DNA of 64,000 nucleotides from the NCBI GenBank assembly GCA_002335865.1, contig DDCY01000029.1, positions 345,544 to 409,543 on the forward strand, in the 5' to 3' direction. How positions within the stretch are numbered: position 1 is the first letter of the stretch; every line of letters starts with the position of its first letter. Shown in pieces: positions 9,770 through 19,589 of this stretch. The notes beneath the pieces were generated by a model. It was not told where the DNA came from, searched no databases, and was given only the letters and a program-made list of their open reading frames with translations. A program made the position numbers and the translations under genes. Source of the DNA: Saprospiraceae bacterium UBA1994 (lineage in GTDB: Bacteria; Bacteroidota; Bacteroidia; Chitinophagales; Saprospiraceae).

Positions 9770-9905
9770 AACGATCATGATTTGTTGAGAAACTATTCAG
9801 AAGGTATGAAAGTCAGGTATCATGAACGTTAACCATGACGCTCATGCTTTTTTAATTTATAACGATCATGATTTGTTGAGAAACTATTCAAATATTATAA
9901 ATTTC
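9770..9905. repeat. Tandem imperfect repeat, about 91-base period, with hairpin potential
   Basis: An identical 30-base segment starting AACGATCATGATTTGTTGAG occurs at 9770-9799 and 9861-9890. Each copy is followed about 20 bases later by ATCATGAA (about 9819 and 9913). In the first copy AACGATCATGAT (9770-9781) can pair with ATCATGAACGTT (9819-9830) with one mismatch, so each unit may fold as a long hairpin. The repeat lies directly upstream of the YhhQ-type transporter gene. It does not match the preQ1 riboswitch patterns known to me. Confidence 0.7.
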
Positions 9906-9988
9906 TGATATCATGAATTTTTATGATGATGCGAATAGTAACAAAAAATTAAAAGATTGATAATTTCATACTTTAACTTCAATAATTT

Positions 9989-10780
9989 ATGGTAAATAAT
10001 ATACTTTCTCATAAGAGCGTCAGACTATTCACGTTATTGGCTGGCATATTTGTTACGACAGCATTAGTAGCTGAAATTATTGGAGGAAAGATATTTTCTT
10101 TAGAAATAACCTTAGGTTTTGAGCCATTTGATTTGACGATACTCGGAGTAGAAGGACTTGGGTTCAATCTTACAGCAGGAGTGATACTCTGGCCTGTGAT
10201 TTTCATCATGACAGACATAATTAATGAGTATTTCGGAATGAAGCGAGTCAAATTCTTGTCTTATATGACTGTGGGATTGATATTATTTTCGTTTGTGATG
10301 ATATATGGCGCAATCTATATCGCACCTAACGAGTGGTGGACATCTGTCAGTGGTGTGGATGCTAGCGATACATCTAACTCAATATCAAATATGAACCTTG
10401 CTTTTCGCAAAATAATGGGACAAGGACTTTGGATTATTATAGGTTCTACTGTTGCCTTTTTGATTGGTCAAGTGGTTGATGTTATTGTATTTCAGAAAAT
10501 AAGAAAAGTTACAGGAGAAAAGAAGATTTGGCTAAGAGCTACAGGGTCTACCTTAGTATCGCAGTTTATTGATAGTTATGTGGTATTGCTTATTGCATTT
10601 TGGATAGGCTCTGATTGGGAATTGGTTAGAGTTTTGGCTATTGGAACTATGAATTATATCTATAAGTTTGTTGTTGCTATTTTATTGACACCAGCCATAT
10701 ATTTAGCTCATAATCTTGTAGATAGTTATGTGGGAGCTACAATAGCAGATGAGATGAAATTTAGTGCATCTGAATCTTAG
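9989..10780 (+). CDS. Queuosine precursor transporter, YhhQ/VUT family
   Basis: This 263-residue inner-membrane protein has about six or seven predicted helices. It contains the family phrases VILWPVIFIMTDIINEYFGMKR (about 64-85) and RATGSTLVSQFIDSYVVLLIAFW (about 183-205), which are typical of the vitamin-uptake-transporter/YhhQ family. Family members import queuosine precursors such as preQ0 or preQ1. No queuosine biosynthesis genes are in the window, which fits a salvage role but does not prove it. An extra acidic loop around residues 110-130 (EWWTSVSGVDASDTSNS) is also present. A tandem hairpin repeat lies in its 5' region. Confidence 0.88.
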   Translation: MVNNILSHKSVRLFTLLAGIFVTTALVAEIIGGKIFSLEITLGFEPFDLTILGVEGLGFNLTAGVILWPVIFIMTDIINEYFGMKRVKFLSYMTVGLILFSFVMIYGAIYIAPNEWWTSVSGVDASDTSNSISNMNLAFRKIMGQGLWIIIGSTVAFLIGQVVDVIVFQKIRKVTGEKKIWLRATGSTLVSQFIDSYVVLLIAFWIGSDWELVRVLAIGTMNYIYKFVVAILLTPAIYLAHNLVDSYVGATIADEMKFSASES

Positions 10781-10820
10781 CACATCAAAAAAAACAATTA
10801 ATACCGTATTTGATATATAG

Positions 10821-10851
10821 TTTGACATAAAGACTTGGTCTACTATCTTCG
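10821..10851 (+). promoter_or_regulatory. Bacteroidota-type promoter upstream of ctlX
   Basis: TTTG at 10821-10824 and TATCTTCG at 10844-10851 are separated by exactly 19 bases. This matches the Bacteroidota -33 TTTG / -7 TAnnTTTG arrangement with one mismatch. It is the best two-part match I found in the window. The start codon of ctlX is 96 bases further on. Confidence 0.55.
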
Positions 10852-10947
10852 TGTAAATTTCAATAAAGATCTTAAGCCAATAACTAAGGGGTAGTCTATC
10901 GGCCGGAGTTTTCATTTAAGAATAAAAAGAAAAGAAAAACATAACTA

Positions 10948-11871
10948 ATGAGGCATATTACCGATAGAATAATGATGATCAGACCAGCAAGCTTCCAGTT
11001 CAATGAAGAAACTGCGTCAAGTAATGCATTTCAAACTGCTGGAAATTATGATAATGAGGTAATTAAAGCTAAGGCGATAGAAGAGTTTGATTCTATGGTA
11101 GCATCACTTAGATCCAAAGGAATAACTATCGAAGTAATACAAGATACAGCTGAGCCAAGAAAACCAGATGCCATTTTCCCCAATAATTGGATATCTTTTC
11201 ATAATGACGGTACAGTGGTAACATACCCAATGTATGCTGAAAATAGACGGTTAGAAAGAAGAGAGGATATTATCGATACACTAAGTGAAAAGTATAAAAT
11301 AAATAAGAGATATACATTTGATTACTATGAAGAGGAAGGTAGATTCCTTGAAGGTACTGGCAGTATGTTGTTTGACAGAGTTGATAATATAGTATACGCT
11401 TGTCTGAGTCCACGTACGGATGTCGTATTACTGGAAAAGTACTCAGTACTGATGGGGGCACGTAAAATTGCATTTAGATCAGTAGATAGAGAAGGGAAAG
11501 ATATATACCACACTAATGTAATGATGGCTCTAGGAGTAAATTTCTGTGTGTTATGTTTAGAAAGTATTAAGAACAAAGTAGAGAAAAAGGAAATACTACA
11601 ATCATTAGAAGATACAGGTAAGTTAGTAGTAGATATCAGTTATGATCAGATGGAAGATTTCGCAGGTAATATGCTGCAAGTAGCCAATGCAGATGGTAAG
11701 ACTTTTTTAGTACTATCCCAAACGGCTTATGATTCATTGACTACAGAGCAAGTAAATGTTTTATCTGGGTTAACCAATGTTCTTCCCATTCCGATTAAAA
11801 CTATCGAAACGCTAGGTGGTGGGAGTGTCAGATGTATGATGGCAGAAATATTTTTACCAGTAAAGCAATAA
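10948..11871 (+). CDS. ctlX: Citrulline utilization hydrolase CtlX-type (arginine deiminase superfamily)
   Basis: This 307-residue amidinotransferase-fold protein carries DAIFPNNWISFH (74-85), EGTGSML (135-141), YHTN with candidate catalytic His188, and the C-terminal GGGSVRCMMAE with candidate nucleophile Cys296. These are the positions used by guanidine- and ureido-modifying enzymes of the arginine deiminase superfamily. The N-terminus ITDRIMMIRPASFQFNEETA matches the CtlX (FN0238) subgroup. The exact substrate is uncertain; citrulline-type compounds are the family assignment. The gene stands alone with its own promoter. Confidence 0.85.
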   Translation: MRHITDRIMMIRPASFQFNEETASSNAFQTAGNYDNEVIKAKAIEEFDSMVASLRSKGITIEVIQDTAEPRKPDAIFPNNWISFHNDGTVVTYPMYAENRRLERREDIIDTLSEKYKINKRYTFDYYEEEGRFLEGTGSMLFDRVDNIVYACLSPRTDVVLLEKYSVLMGARKIAFRSVDREGKDIYHTNVMMALGVNFCVLCLESIKNKVEKKEILQSLEDTGKLVVDISYDQMEDFAGNMLQVANADGKTFLVLSQTAYDSLTTEQVNVLSGLTNVLPIPIKTIETLGGGSVRCMMAEIFLPVKQ

Positions 11872-12059
11872 GACTGAATTAAGTTTTATTTCAAGTTCTA
11901 TTATGCCCTGTTGGTCATTTATTTCCAATAATTTTTAGTCTAAGATTCTGTAATACCATAAATATTAGATATCTGTTAATATTAATTTAATATGATTTTT
12001 TTATATATGTTCATTATTATTGGCATATTTGTAAAATAGTTTAACTAAATCAAACAAAC

Positions 12060-14645
12060 ATGAAAGGATTTTTTACACTAGCTCTCGGGCTATTAATGAC
12101 TATGAGCGTTTCAGCTCAAATGATTAAAGGTACTGTCACAGACGGTGATTACGGTGATCCTCTGATTGGAGCATCTGTTGTTATCAAGGGTTCTACAGTT
12201 GGAACTATCACAGATATTGATGGTAATTTTTCAATGAACAAGCCAGAAGATGGAGGCAACATGCTAGAGATTAGCTACCTAGGTTATGAAACTATGGTAT
12301 ACGATCTATCTGAAGGTATGGATTTAGGTGTTGTTTCATTAACGGCGGGTATGGCTGGATTGGAAGAAGTAGTAGTAACTGGTGTTATGGATATAGTACG
12401 AGATAGAAGAACTCCAGTAGCAGTATCTACTATTAGTGCTTCTGAGATTCAAGCTAAAGCAGTTGGTAATGTAGAACTTCCGGACGTAGCAAAGGCTACA
12501 CCATCTATATATGTAGCTAACCAAGCGGGCGGATATGGTGATGCTCAGGTATGGACAAGAGGTTTTTCTCAAGTTAATACGGCATTTCTTCTTAACGGAC
12601 AACCTATTAATGGAATGGAAGACGGTAAAATGTACTGGTCTAACTGGTCTGGTCTAACTGATGTTGCTAGTGCTGTTCAAATACAAAGAGGATTAGGTGC
12701 GTCAAGTTTAGCTATATCTTCAGTAGGAGGAACTTGGAACTTTATAATGAAGGCAACAGAAAATAAGAAAGGAGGTAATGTATTCACTACAGTTGGAAAT
12801 AACAATTATCAAAAAATTGGTGCTACTTATAGTACTGGTTTGATAGATGACAAATTTGCTGTTACTGCATTATTATCTTCATGGTCAGGAGACGGATGGG
12901 CTCATGGAACTCAGGGAGCAGGACAGACTTACTTTTTATCTATGGGTTATAAACCAGCTGCAAATCACAATATTAATTTCTTAATTACTGGAGCTCCGCA
13001 GTACCATGATCAAAAGTATTCTACAAGTATTTATAACCATGAGGATTCAAACGGAGATATTGATCCAAGATATAATGGTAATTGGGGTATTTATGACGGT
13101 GAATATTTCTCAGAAAGAAGAAATTACTATCACAAGCCAGTCATGAATCTTAACTGGGAATGGGAAATGGACGATAAATCATCCTTAGGAACAGTACTGT
13201 ACGGATCATTCGGTAGAGGTGGTGGAACCGGTGGTATTGGTGGTGGAAGAGTAAGAACTGAATCAGGTCTTATCAACTTTGATGCTACTGCTGCAGATAC
13301 ATCAGCTACATATATAAGAAGAGCTTCAGTTAATAACCATAATTGGTTTGGTCTAGTATCAAAGTATAAAAGAGATATCACTGATAATATCAAATTTAGT
13401 GTTGGTACAGATTTAAGAAGGTACTATGGAGATCATTTCAGACAAGTATCTAGTTTATTAGGTAGAGATAGTTACGAGCAAGGAGGGTCACCTAGGTTCC
13501 CTAATGGAGTATCAGCTACTACAGAATATAATGCTAATCCTTGGTCTGCATTGTCTAATTTTGCAGATAGAGATGATAGAATAGCTTACAATAACGCAGA
13601 AACTATCAGATATGCAGGATTATTTGGTCAAGTAGAATATTCTGCTGACGCATTCTCTGCGTATTTCCAAGGGGCAGTTTCTACCCAAGATCATGTTAGA
13701 CATGAATTATATTATGAGACTGAAGAAAATGAAGATTCTGAAAAAGTTGTGAATAATGGTTATAATGGTAAGTTAGGATTGAGCTATGACATTAATGGAA
13801 GCAGTAGTGTATTTTTCAATTCAGGAGTATACTCAAGACAACCTTTTCATGATAATGTATTTGTAGGTAATTCTAATGTAGTAAATCTAAATACAAATAA
13901 CGAACAGATTGTTGGTTTGGAACTTGGGTATAAGTATGCAACAAGTTCATTTTATGCTAATATAAATTTATATAGAACAGCTTGGAATGACAGAGTCGCT
14001 TTCAACAGTTTACAAGTTGATGACGGGATGATGACTACTTTAACAAATAATGACGCTTACACTGCTTTAGGTGAAGATCCTTATGAACTTATCTATCAAA
14101 ATCAACTTCACCAAGGTGTAGAAATTGATTTAGGTATTAATGCAAGTGATAAGCTTAAAATAAAAGCATTTGGTTCATTTGGAAAATGGGATGTAGTTGG
14201 TGATAGAGATGTAGAGTTGTATGATGGTCTTGATGCTAATGATTTAGTCCAAAGTTTTGTGGCTACAGGAGATGATATTAAGGTAGGCCAAGCACCTCAA
14301 ACTTCTTATGGTGTAGGTGCGAGGTATCAGTTGACTGATCATTTCGCAGCAGAAGCGAACTATTTTGGTTATCAAGGGATGTATGCTAATAATGGCGGAA
14401 TCGAGTTACCTAGTTACCAATTGATGGATCTTAACTTCTCATACATTATACCAATGGACGAGAATGTATTAAGATTAGGAGCAAATATTTACAATGTATT
14501 TAATAAGCTATATATCAGTAATGCTAGATCATCTGATGAAGCTGATGAAAATCCAGAAAATAACTGGAATGGAATCAACAAAAGTAACAGAGTTACATTC
14601 GGAAAGACTAGAACATGGAACTTCTCTATGAAATATTCTTTCTAA
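12060..14645 (+). CDS. TonB-dependent outer-membrane receptor with carboxypeptidase-like N-terminal domain
   Basis: The 861-residue receptor begins with a signal peptide ending SVSAQ (residue 20). A carboxypeptidase-regulatory-like domain follows (about 22-100, IKGTVTDGDYGDPLIGASVV), then a plug domain that opens with LEEVVVTGV. A 22-strand beta-barrel ends in a terminal aromatic residue (MKYSF). No SusD gene is nearby; the neighbour 180 bases downstream encodes a T9SS protein with lamin-tail and cupredoxin domains, so the two may work together on one substrate. A terminator between them suggests they are not strictly one transcript. The substrate is unknown. Confidence 0.92.
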   Translation: MKGFFTLALGLLMTMSVSAQMIKGTVTDGDYGDPLIGASVVIKGSTVGTITDIDGNFSMNKPEDGGNMLEISYLGYETMVYDLSEGMDLGVVSLTAGMAGLEEVVVTGVMDIVRDRRTPVAVSTISASEIQAKAVGNVELPDVAKATPSIYVANQAGGYGDAQVWTRGFSQVNTAFLLNGQPINGMEDGKMYWSNWSGLTDVASAVQIQRGLGASSLAISSVGGTWNFIMKATENKKGGNVFTTVGNNNYQKIGATYSTGLIDDKFAVTALLSSWSGDGWAHGTQGAGQTYFLSMGYKPAANHNINFLITGAPQYHDQKYSTSIYNHEDSNGDIDPRYNGNWGIYDGEYFSERRNYYHKPVMNLNWEWEMDDKSSLGTVLYGSFGRGGGTGGIGGGRVRTESGLINFDATAADTSATYIRRASVNNHNWFGLVSKYKRDITDNIKFSVGTDLRRYYGDHFRQVSSLLGRDSYEQGGSPRFPNGVSATTEYNANPWSALSNFADRDDRIAYNNAETIRYAGLFGQVEYSADAFSAYFQGAVSTQDHVRHELYYETEENEDSEKVVNNGYNGKLGLSYDINGSSSVFFNSGVYSRQPFHDNVFVGNSNVVNLNTNNEQIVGLELGYKYATSSFYANINLYRTAWNDRVAFNSLQVDDGMMTTLTNNDAYTALGEDPYELIYQNQLHQGVEIDLGINASDKLKIKAFGSFGKWDVVGDRDVELYDGLDANDLVQSFVATGDDIKVGQAPQTSYGVGARYQLTDHFAAEANYFGYQGMYANNGGIELPSYQLMDLNFSYIIPMDENVLRLGANIYNVFNKLYISNARSSDEADENPENNWNGINKSNRVTFGKTRTWNFSMKYSF

Positions 14646-14669
14646 AATAAATCTTAAAGTCATACAATT

Positions 14670-14705
14670 AAGCCTGGCAACTAAAAAGTTGTTAGGCTTT
14701 TTTTA
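14670..14705 (+). terminator. Rho-independent terminator after the TonB receptor gene
   Basis: AAGCCTGGCAACT and AGTTGTTAGGCTT pair around an AAAA loop and are followed by a run of T bases. It lies 25 bases after the stop codon. Confidence 0.85.
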
Positions 14706-14826
14706 TTGTCTATTTTTATATTTTCATAGTTACATTTCTAAGTTTACTTATCATTGATTAATTTCAGCAAAAAAGTAATTTATGTGAATCAATTGTTTTA
14801 AATTATTTAACTAAAACCAACTTAAC

Positions 14827-17673
14827 ATGACAAGATATTTATCAATTATATTTTTAACATTTATTTCGACTTTGGCATATTCTCAAATTGTCATAAATGA
14901 AATTAGTTATAATCCACCAGAATCTGGACAAGACAGTTTGGAGTATATAGAATTGTATAATCTTGGATCTAATGCAGTTGATCTATCTAATTTTGAATTT
15001 ACTTCTGGTATAAATTTAACTTTTGATACAGGTATAAGTATAGAGGCTGGCGGTTATCTTATTGTATGCGAAAGCTCTGATGCCATGATGAATGTATTTG
15101 GTGTAGAAGGTATCGTATGGGATGGTGGTATGAGCAATGGAGGAGAAGCGATAGCGCTTAAAGATGCTGCAGGAGTATTGGTGGATTCACTTAGTTATGA
15201 TGATAATGCTCCGTGGCCTAGTCAGGCAGATGGTACTGACGGTGGTGGTGCGTCTATAGAATTATGTGATTCTACTAGTGATAATACATTAGGAGCAAAC
15301 TGGAGAGCAGCTACTAATGATATTGGTATGATAATTAATGGAGCTATTGTGTTAGGAACTCCTGGAGTAGCTAATACCGTGTTATGTGAGACACAACCAA
15401 ATCATATAGTTAATGCCGCAGGTCTTTCATTTACTCCGAAAGATATTACCATCGAAATAGGAGAAACTGTGAGATGGGAAAACACAAGTGGAAACCATAA
15501 TGTAAATGGTGGATTAGATGTTTATCCTAATAATCCTGAAGGTATCTTTAGTGGTGCTCCGGAGGCAGCGCCATGGATCTGGGATTATACATTCAATATT
15601 CCAGGAATATATAATTATCAATGTGATTTGCATGTAGGTGCGGGTATGGTGGGAACAGTAACGGTAGAAGGAGAATCAGTGCCGCCATTACCACTTGTGA
15701 TTACGGAGATCATGTATAATGATCCAGCATTGGAGGATTCCCTTGAGTTTATAGAAATGGTCAACGTAGGTACAGAGTCTATAAACCTTGAAGGTCTAAC
15801 ATTTAGTAGTGGTGTTATACATACCTTCGCGGCTAAAGAATTGGGAGCTGGGGAGTTTGTCGTAGTGGCTAAGTTTCCAGATGTTATTTTAGACAAATTT
15901 GGCATATCGGCTATTGGTTGGACAGATGGAGAACTATCTAATAGTGGTGAACTAGTAGAATTAGTAAATGCTGATGGAGTACTAGTAGATGCTGTGATGT
16001 ATGATGATGAGGGTGACTGGAGTCAACAAGCTGATGGACTAGGTAATTCACTTGTATTATGTAAACCTAATAGTGATAATAATGTGGGAACTAGTTGGGG
16101 TGTATCTTCTTATTCTACTGATATTTCTATAGATGGAGTAGCGATTATGGCTAATCCAGGAGTTGCAAATTATTGCCTTTATTCTGTTGATGAGATTTCT
16201 CAGACTAATTCAAATGGTCAGATTACTTTCGAAGGCTCAGTAAGGGTATTAGGTAGAGCATTAGGAGTTAATCTAAGACCTGCTGGTTTGCAATTTACGA
16301 TTACTGACGAAGATGGGGATGGTATTGCGCTGTTTAGTGGTGGCAATAATTTTGGATACGAAACCGTAGTCGAAGGCGACCTACTTTATGTGACTGGTAA
16401 TGTGACTCAATTTAACGGTCTAGCTCAAATTGGATTGTTTGATGTCGATTTTGTATCTACTGATGGCCCTGCTCCTACTTCTACTTTAGTAACTAGCTTA
16501 GGAGAAGCTACAGAATCTCAGTTACTAACCTTAGAAAATGTACATCTAGTAAATATTAATGAATGGTCAGGACTAGGATCAGGATTTAATGTAAGAGTAA
16601 CAGATGGGAGTACTGATACATTTGCAGTTCGAATAGATGCTGATGTTGATCTTTACAATATGGGATACCCACAAGGAACATTTAATGTGACAGGTATTGG
16701 TGGTCAATTTGATAGTAGTGTTCCTTACACTGATGGATATCAGTTACTGCCAAGGTACAAGGAAGATATTTCTCCCTATAATGAATTTGTCCAAGATTTT
16801 CCTGAATATGACATACCTACCTTAACTACTGTAAATTCCAGTGGTGTTACAGACAGTTTAGGCAGAAAAGTTACACTCACGGGAACATCCCATGGTATCA
16901 ATTGGAGGCCATCAGGATTACAGTTTTGGGTGATAGATGAAAACAATAATGGTATCCAAGTATTCAGTTTTGATGATAATGTAGGATACGATGTCAAAGA
17001 GGGAGATATCTTAACTATAAAAGGAACAATAGATCAATTCAACGGACAAACAGAGATAGTCCCTTCAGAAATAGTAATCAATAGTGAAGGTCAAAATTTA
17101 GTAACACCATTGAATCTTGGTGATGGAGGTGTCGCTGCTTTGGATGAAAGTTTTGAATCAAAGTATGTTACTGCTGATGATGCTTTCCAACTTGTAGATC
17201 CTGCCGCTTGGGCTGGAGACGGTTCATCATTTTCAGTTGAGATGACTAATGGATTATCTACGTTCAATGTATTTATTGATACAGATACAGAATTTGCAAA
17301 TATGCTAATGCCTCCTGGAGACTTTATGTCTATTACAGGTATAGTAGGGCAGAGTGATAGTGATGAACCATATGATAGCGGATATGCAATATGGGTTAGA
17401 TATGATTCTGATCTTAGTGTTGTAAATGCGGTAATAGAAGCTAATGATACCGATCTAGTAAGATTATTCCCTAACCCTGCTCGAAACATACTTAGTTTAG
17501 ATACTAAATTGGCAATAGAGAAAATAGAGATATTAGATTGTACTGGAAGACAATTAGAACTGATTTCTTTGTCATCTAATCAGATAGATATTTCTAATCT
17601 TGCAAGTGGGGCTTACTTCTTGAGATTACATTCAGGAGATGTTCAGTTTATCCACAGATTAGTAAAAATGTAA
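14827..17673 (+). CDS. Secreted T9SS protein with two lamin-tail domains, a cupredoxin-like domain and OB-like repeats
   Basis: The 948-residue product starts with a signal peptide ending LAYSQ. Domains in order are a lamin-tail (LTD) domain (about 21-140, IVINEISYNPPESGQDSLEY), a cupredoxin-like domain (about 195-282) and a second LTD (about 288-400, VITEIMYNDPALEDSLEFIE). Two similar beta-rich units follow (about 460-650 and 670-860), each containing GLQF and an LDEDGDG/IDENNNG-type stretch. A T9SS type A sorting domain ends the protein (about 876-948, RLFPNPARNILSLD). The cupredoxin unit keeps a His in GNHN and the YQCDLHVGAGM copper-ligand pattern (Cys, His, Met). No nuclease domain is visible. 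It should be exported by T9SS and attached to the cell surface or released. Confidence 0.88.
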   Translation: MTRYLSIIFLTFISTLAYSQIVINEISYNPPESGQDSLEYIELYNLGSNAVDLSNFEFTSGINLTFDTGISIEAGGYLIVCESSDAMMNVFGVEGIVWDGGMSNGGEAIALKDAAGVLVDSLSYDDNAPWPSQADGTDGGGASIELCDSTSDNTLGANWRAATNDIGMIINGAIVLGTPGVANTVLCETQPNHIVNAAGLSFTPKDITIEIGETVRWENTSGNHNVNGGLDVYPNNPEGIFSGAPEAAPWIWDYTFNIPGIYNYQCDLHVGAGMVGTVTVEGESVPPLPLVITEIMYNDPALEDSLEFIEMVNVGTESINLEGLTFSSGVIHTFAAKELGAGEFVVVAKFPDVILDKFGISAIGWTDGELSNSGELVELVNADGVLVDAVMYDDEGDWSQQADGLGNSLVLCKPNSDNNVGTSWGVSSYSTDISIDGVAIMANPGVANYCLYSVDEISQTNSNGQITFEGSVRVLGRALGVNLRPAGLQFTITDEDGDGIALFSGGNNFGYETVVEGDLLYVTGNVTQFNGLAQIGLFDVDFVSTDGPAPTSTLVTSLGEATESQLLTLENVHLVNINEWSGLGSGFNVRVTDGSTDTFAVRIDADVDLYNMGYPQGTFNVTGIGGQFDSSVPYTDGYQLLPRYKEDISPYNEFVQDFPEYDIPTLTTVNSSGVTDSLGRKVTLTGTSHGINWRPSGLQFWVIDENNNGIQVFSFDDNVGYDVKEGDILTIKGTIDQFNGQTEIVPSEIVINSEGQNLVTPLNLGDGGVAALDESFESKYVTADDAFQLVDPAAWAGDGSSFSVEMTNGLSTFNVFIDTDTEFANMLMPPGDFMSITGIVGQSDSDEPYDSGYAIWVRYDSDLSVVNAVIEANDTDLVRLFPNPARNILSLDTKLAIEKIEILDCTGRQLELISLSSNQIDISNLASGAYFLRLHSGDVQFIHRLVKM

Positions 17674-17703
17674 AATAAGCCCTCTGACTATTAAATAATT
17701 GTA

Positions 17704-17737
17704 CTGCCTTTCATCTTTTGATGGAAGGCATTTTTTG
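17704..17737 (+). terminator. Rho-independent terminator after the lamin-tail gene
   Basis: TGCCTTTCATC and GATGGAAGGCA pair around TTTT and are followed by TTTTTT. Confidence 0.85.
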
Positions 17738-17910
17738 TTTTGATTGGAGGAGATTTGGGCACTTAATATAATAGAGATATTTGAAAATAAAGATCCTTTA
17801 CAACAGCATAATTTATAGAATAAATCATATTATCTTCTTAAAACCACAATCAATAGGTCGATATCAATTAGATTTGATCGTTATTCTAGAGTAAAGAAAA
17901 CCCATAGTTT

Positions 17911-19542
17911 TTGAAGAAGATAGATAAATTGGTTTCTGGGAGTTTTGTAGGCCCTTATCTGCTATCGTTTTTCGTTGCAGAGTTTGTGCTTATTATGATG
18001 TTTCTTTGGAAGTACATAGATGAGATATTGGGTAAAGGTTTCACTATGTTCGATATATTAGAGCTCCTTTTTTACTATGGTGTGACGATTATACCTATGG
18101 CAGTACCCATTACCATATTAATATCTTCGGTAATGGTGTATGGTGACATGTCAGAAAAACATGAACTGGCCAGCCTTAAGTCCGCTGGAGTATCACTATT
18201 TCGTATCATGCGTCCAGCCATGTATATAGCATTGGGGACAGCTATATTTTCCATATTTGCTTCTAATTACCTAAAGCCTAGAGCTAACTATATGTTTCTC
18301 AAGCGATTTACTGCTTTGCGCAAGCAGAAGCCTGCAATGACTATCGAAGAGGGAATATTCAATAAGGACTTCAAAGGTTTTGCGATTAGAGTAGCTTCTA
18401 AGGGTGATGACGATCAGACGATCAATGATGTAATTATTTACGATCATTCGGATAATGATAAAACCAAAATCAACCTTATAAAATCACAGTCTGGAAAGAT
18501 GTATACTAGCGAAGATGACGGCTATTTTGTCATGAACCTTAAAGATGGATATCAGTATCGTGAGTTGCCTTCTAGCTACGGTAAAGGTTCGGCAAACAAA
18601 TCTAAGTATCCTTTTATGAGGACTAAATTTGATACTTGGAGTAAGGTCTTTGATATGAGTGAGTTTGAATTTGACGCTAATTCGGCCAATGTTAATCCAA
18701 ATAAGGAAGACATGTTGACCACACCTCAATTATTGTCGGCGATAGATTCTGTAAAGATAAAGTCTCAAGATGTACAACTAAAAATATTGTCCAACTTTGA
18801 TGGGGTATTAGATATTTATGCGGTCAATGAGTATCAACAGTTGCAAGAGAGATTAAAGGCAGAGAAATCTGCTGACAAGTTTGACAAAGACAATGATACA
18901 AGGCTAAATATAGATAGTTTCAAACGGTCTCAAGACAGAGTCCTTGAGATGAAAAATAGGTTTAACAAAGAAAAAAGAAACAAAACTCAAGGTAAGAATA
19001 GTAAGATTGTAAGTAGGGCTAAAATTAACTACCTAGCTGATATGGGAACAGTAGATAGCGTTATATCTTTATTAGATATGGTAGTACCGTCGAAGAAGAA
19101 GGAAATAGTCAAACAAGCAGCGAGTTTAGCTACTAGTAGAAAAGATCATGTGAATGGATACGTGGCTCAGATAAATCAATTAAGGAAGAAGCAAAAAAAA
19201 TATCAGTTGAGATTACACCAGTCTTATAGTTGGGCACTGATATGTGTCATATTCCTATTTATAGGAGCGCCTCTAGGGAGTATCATTCGTAAAGGTGGAT
19301 ATGGATATCCATTACTAGTAGCTATTCTTTTTTATATGGTATTTATGATTATCACGATCATGGGCCAAAAGCTTAATCGTAACGAGACATTAAGTCCTGA
19401 GATTGCTGCTTGGATGCCTTGTGTCGTATTGGCTCCAATAGCTGCGTGGCTAACCATTAAAGCGATGAGAGATTCTAAGTTCATTGGTTCAAATGCAATA
19501 ATTAATTGGTTCGAGAAATTATTTGCTAGATCTGAGGCTTAA
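17911..19542 (+). CDS. LptF/LptG-family permease (YjgP/YjgQ), TTG start
   Basis: The protein is a transmembrane subunit of the Lpt system, which extracts lipopolysaccharide from the inner membrane. It has N-terminal helices (about 15-120), a periplasmic beta-rich domain (about 130-300), a charged helical region (about 300-425, rich in Lys and Gln) and C-terminal helices (about 430-530, with FLFIGAPLGSIIRKGGYGYP). This long charged insertion is characteristic of Bacteroidota members. The start codon is TTG: the conserved opening KKIDKLVSGSFVGPYLLSFF would be lost with the next ATG. The single gene may serve as both LptF and LptG or have a partner elsewhere. Confidence 0.88.
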   Translation: MKKIDKLVSGSFVGPYLLSFFVAEFVLIMMFLWKYIDEILGKGFTMFDILELLFYYGVTIIPMAVPITILISSVMVYGDMSEKHELASLKSAGVSLFRIMRPAMYIALGTAIFSIFASNYLKPRANYMFLKRFTALRKQKPAMTIEEGIFNKDFKGFAIRVASKGDDDQTINDVIIYDHSDNDKTKINLIKSQSGKMYTSEDDGYFVMNLKDGYQYRELPSSYGKGSANKSKYPFMRTKFDTWSKVFDMSEFEFDANSANVNPNKEDMLTTPQLLSAIDSVKIKSQDVQLKILSNFDGVLDIYAVNEYQQLQERLKAEKSADKFDKDNDTRLNIDSFKRSQDRVLEMKNRFNKEKRNKTQGKNSKIVSRAKINYLADMGTVDSVISLLDMVVPSKKKEIVKQAASLATSRKDHVNGYVAQINQLRKKQKKYQLRLHQSYSWALICVIFLFIGAPLGSIIRKGGYGYPLLVAILFYMVFMIITIMGQKLNRNETLSPEIAAWMPCVVLAPIAAWLTIKAMRDSKFIGSNAIINWFEKLFARSEA

Positions 19543-19589
19543 TAGATTTGGAGAGTAATATTTTTCTTTTGCTTCTTTATAACACAATA

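Noticed and set aside
9713..9988. preQ1 riboswitch or CRISPR-like array upstream of the YhhQ-type gene
   Set aside because: No preQ1 consensus is visible, and only two repeat copies exist, with internal symmetry and no uniform spacers.
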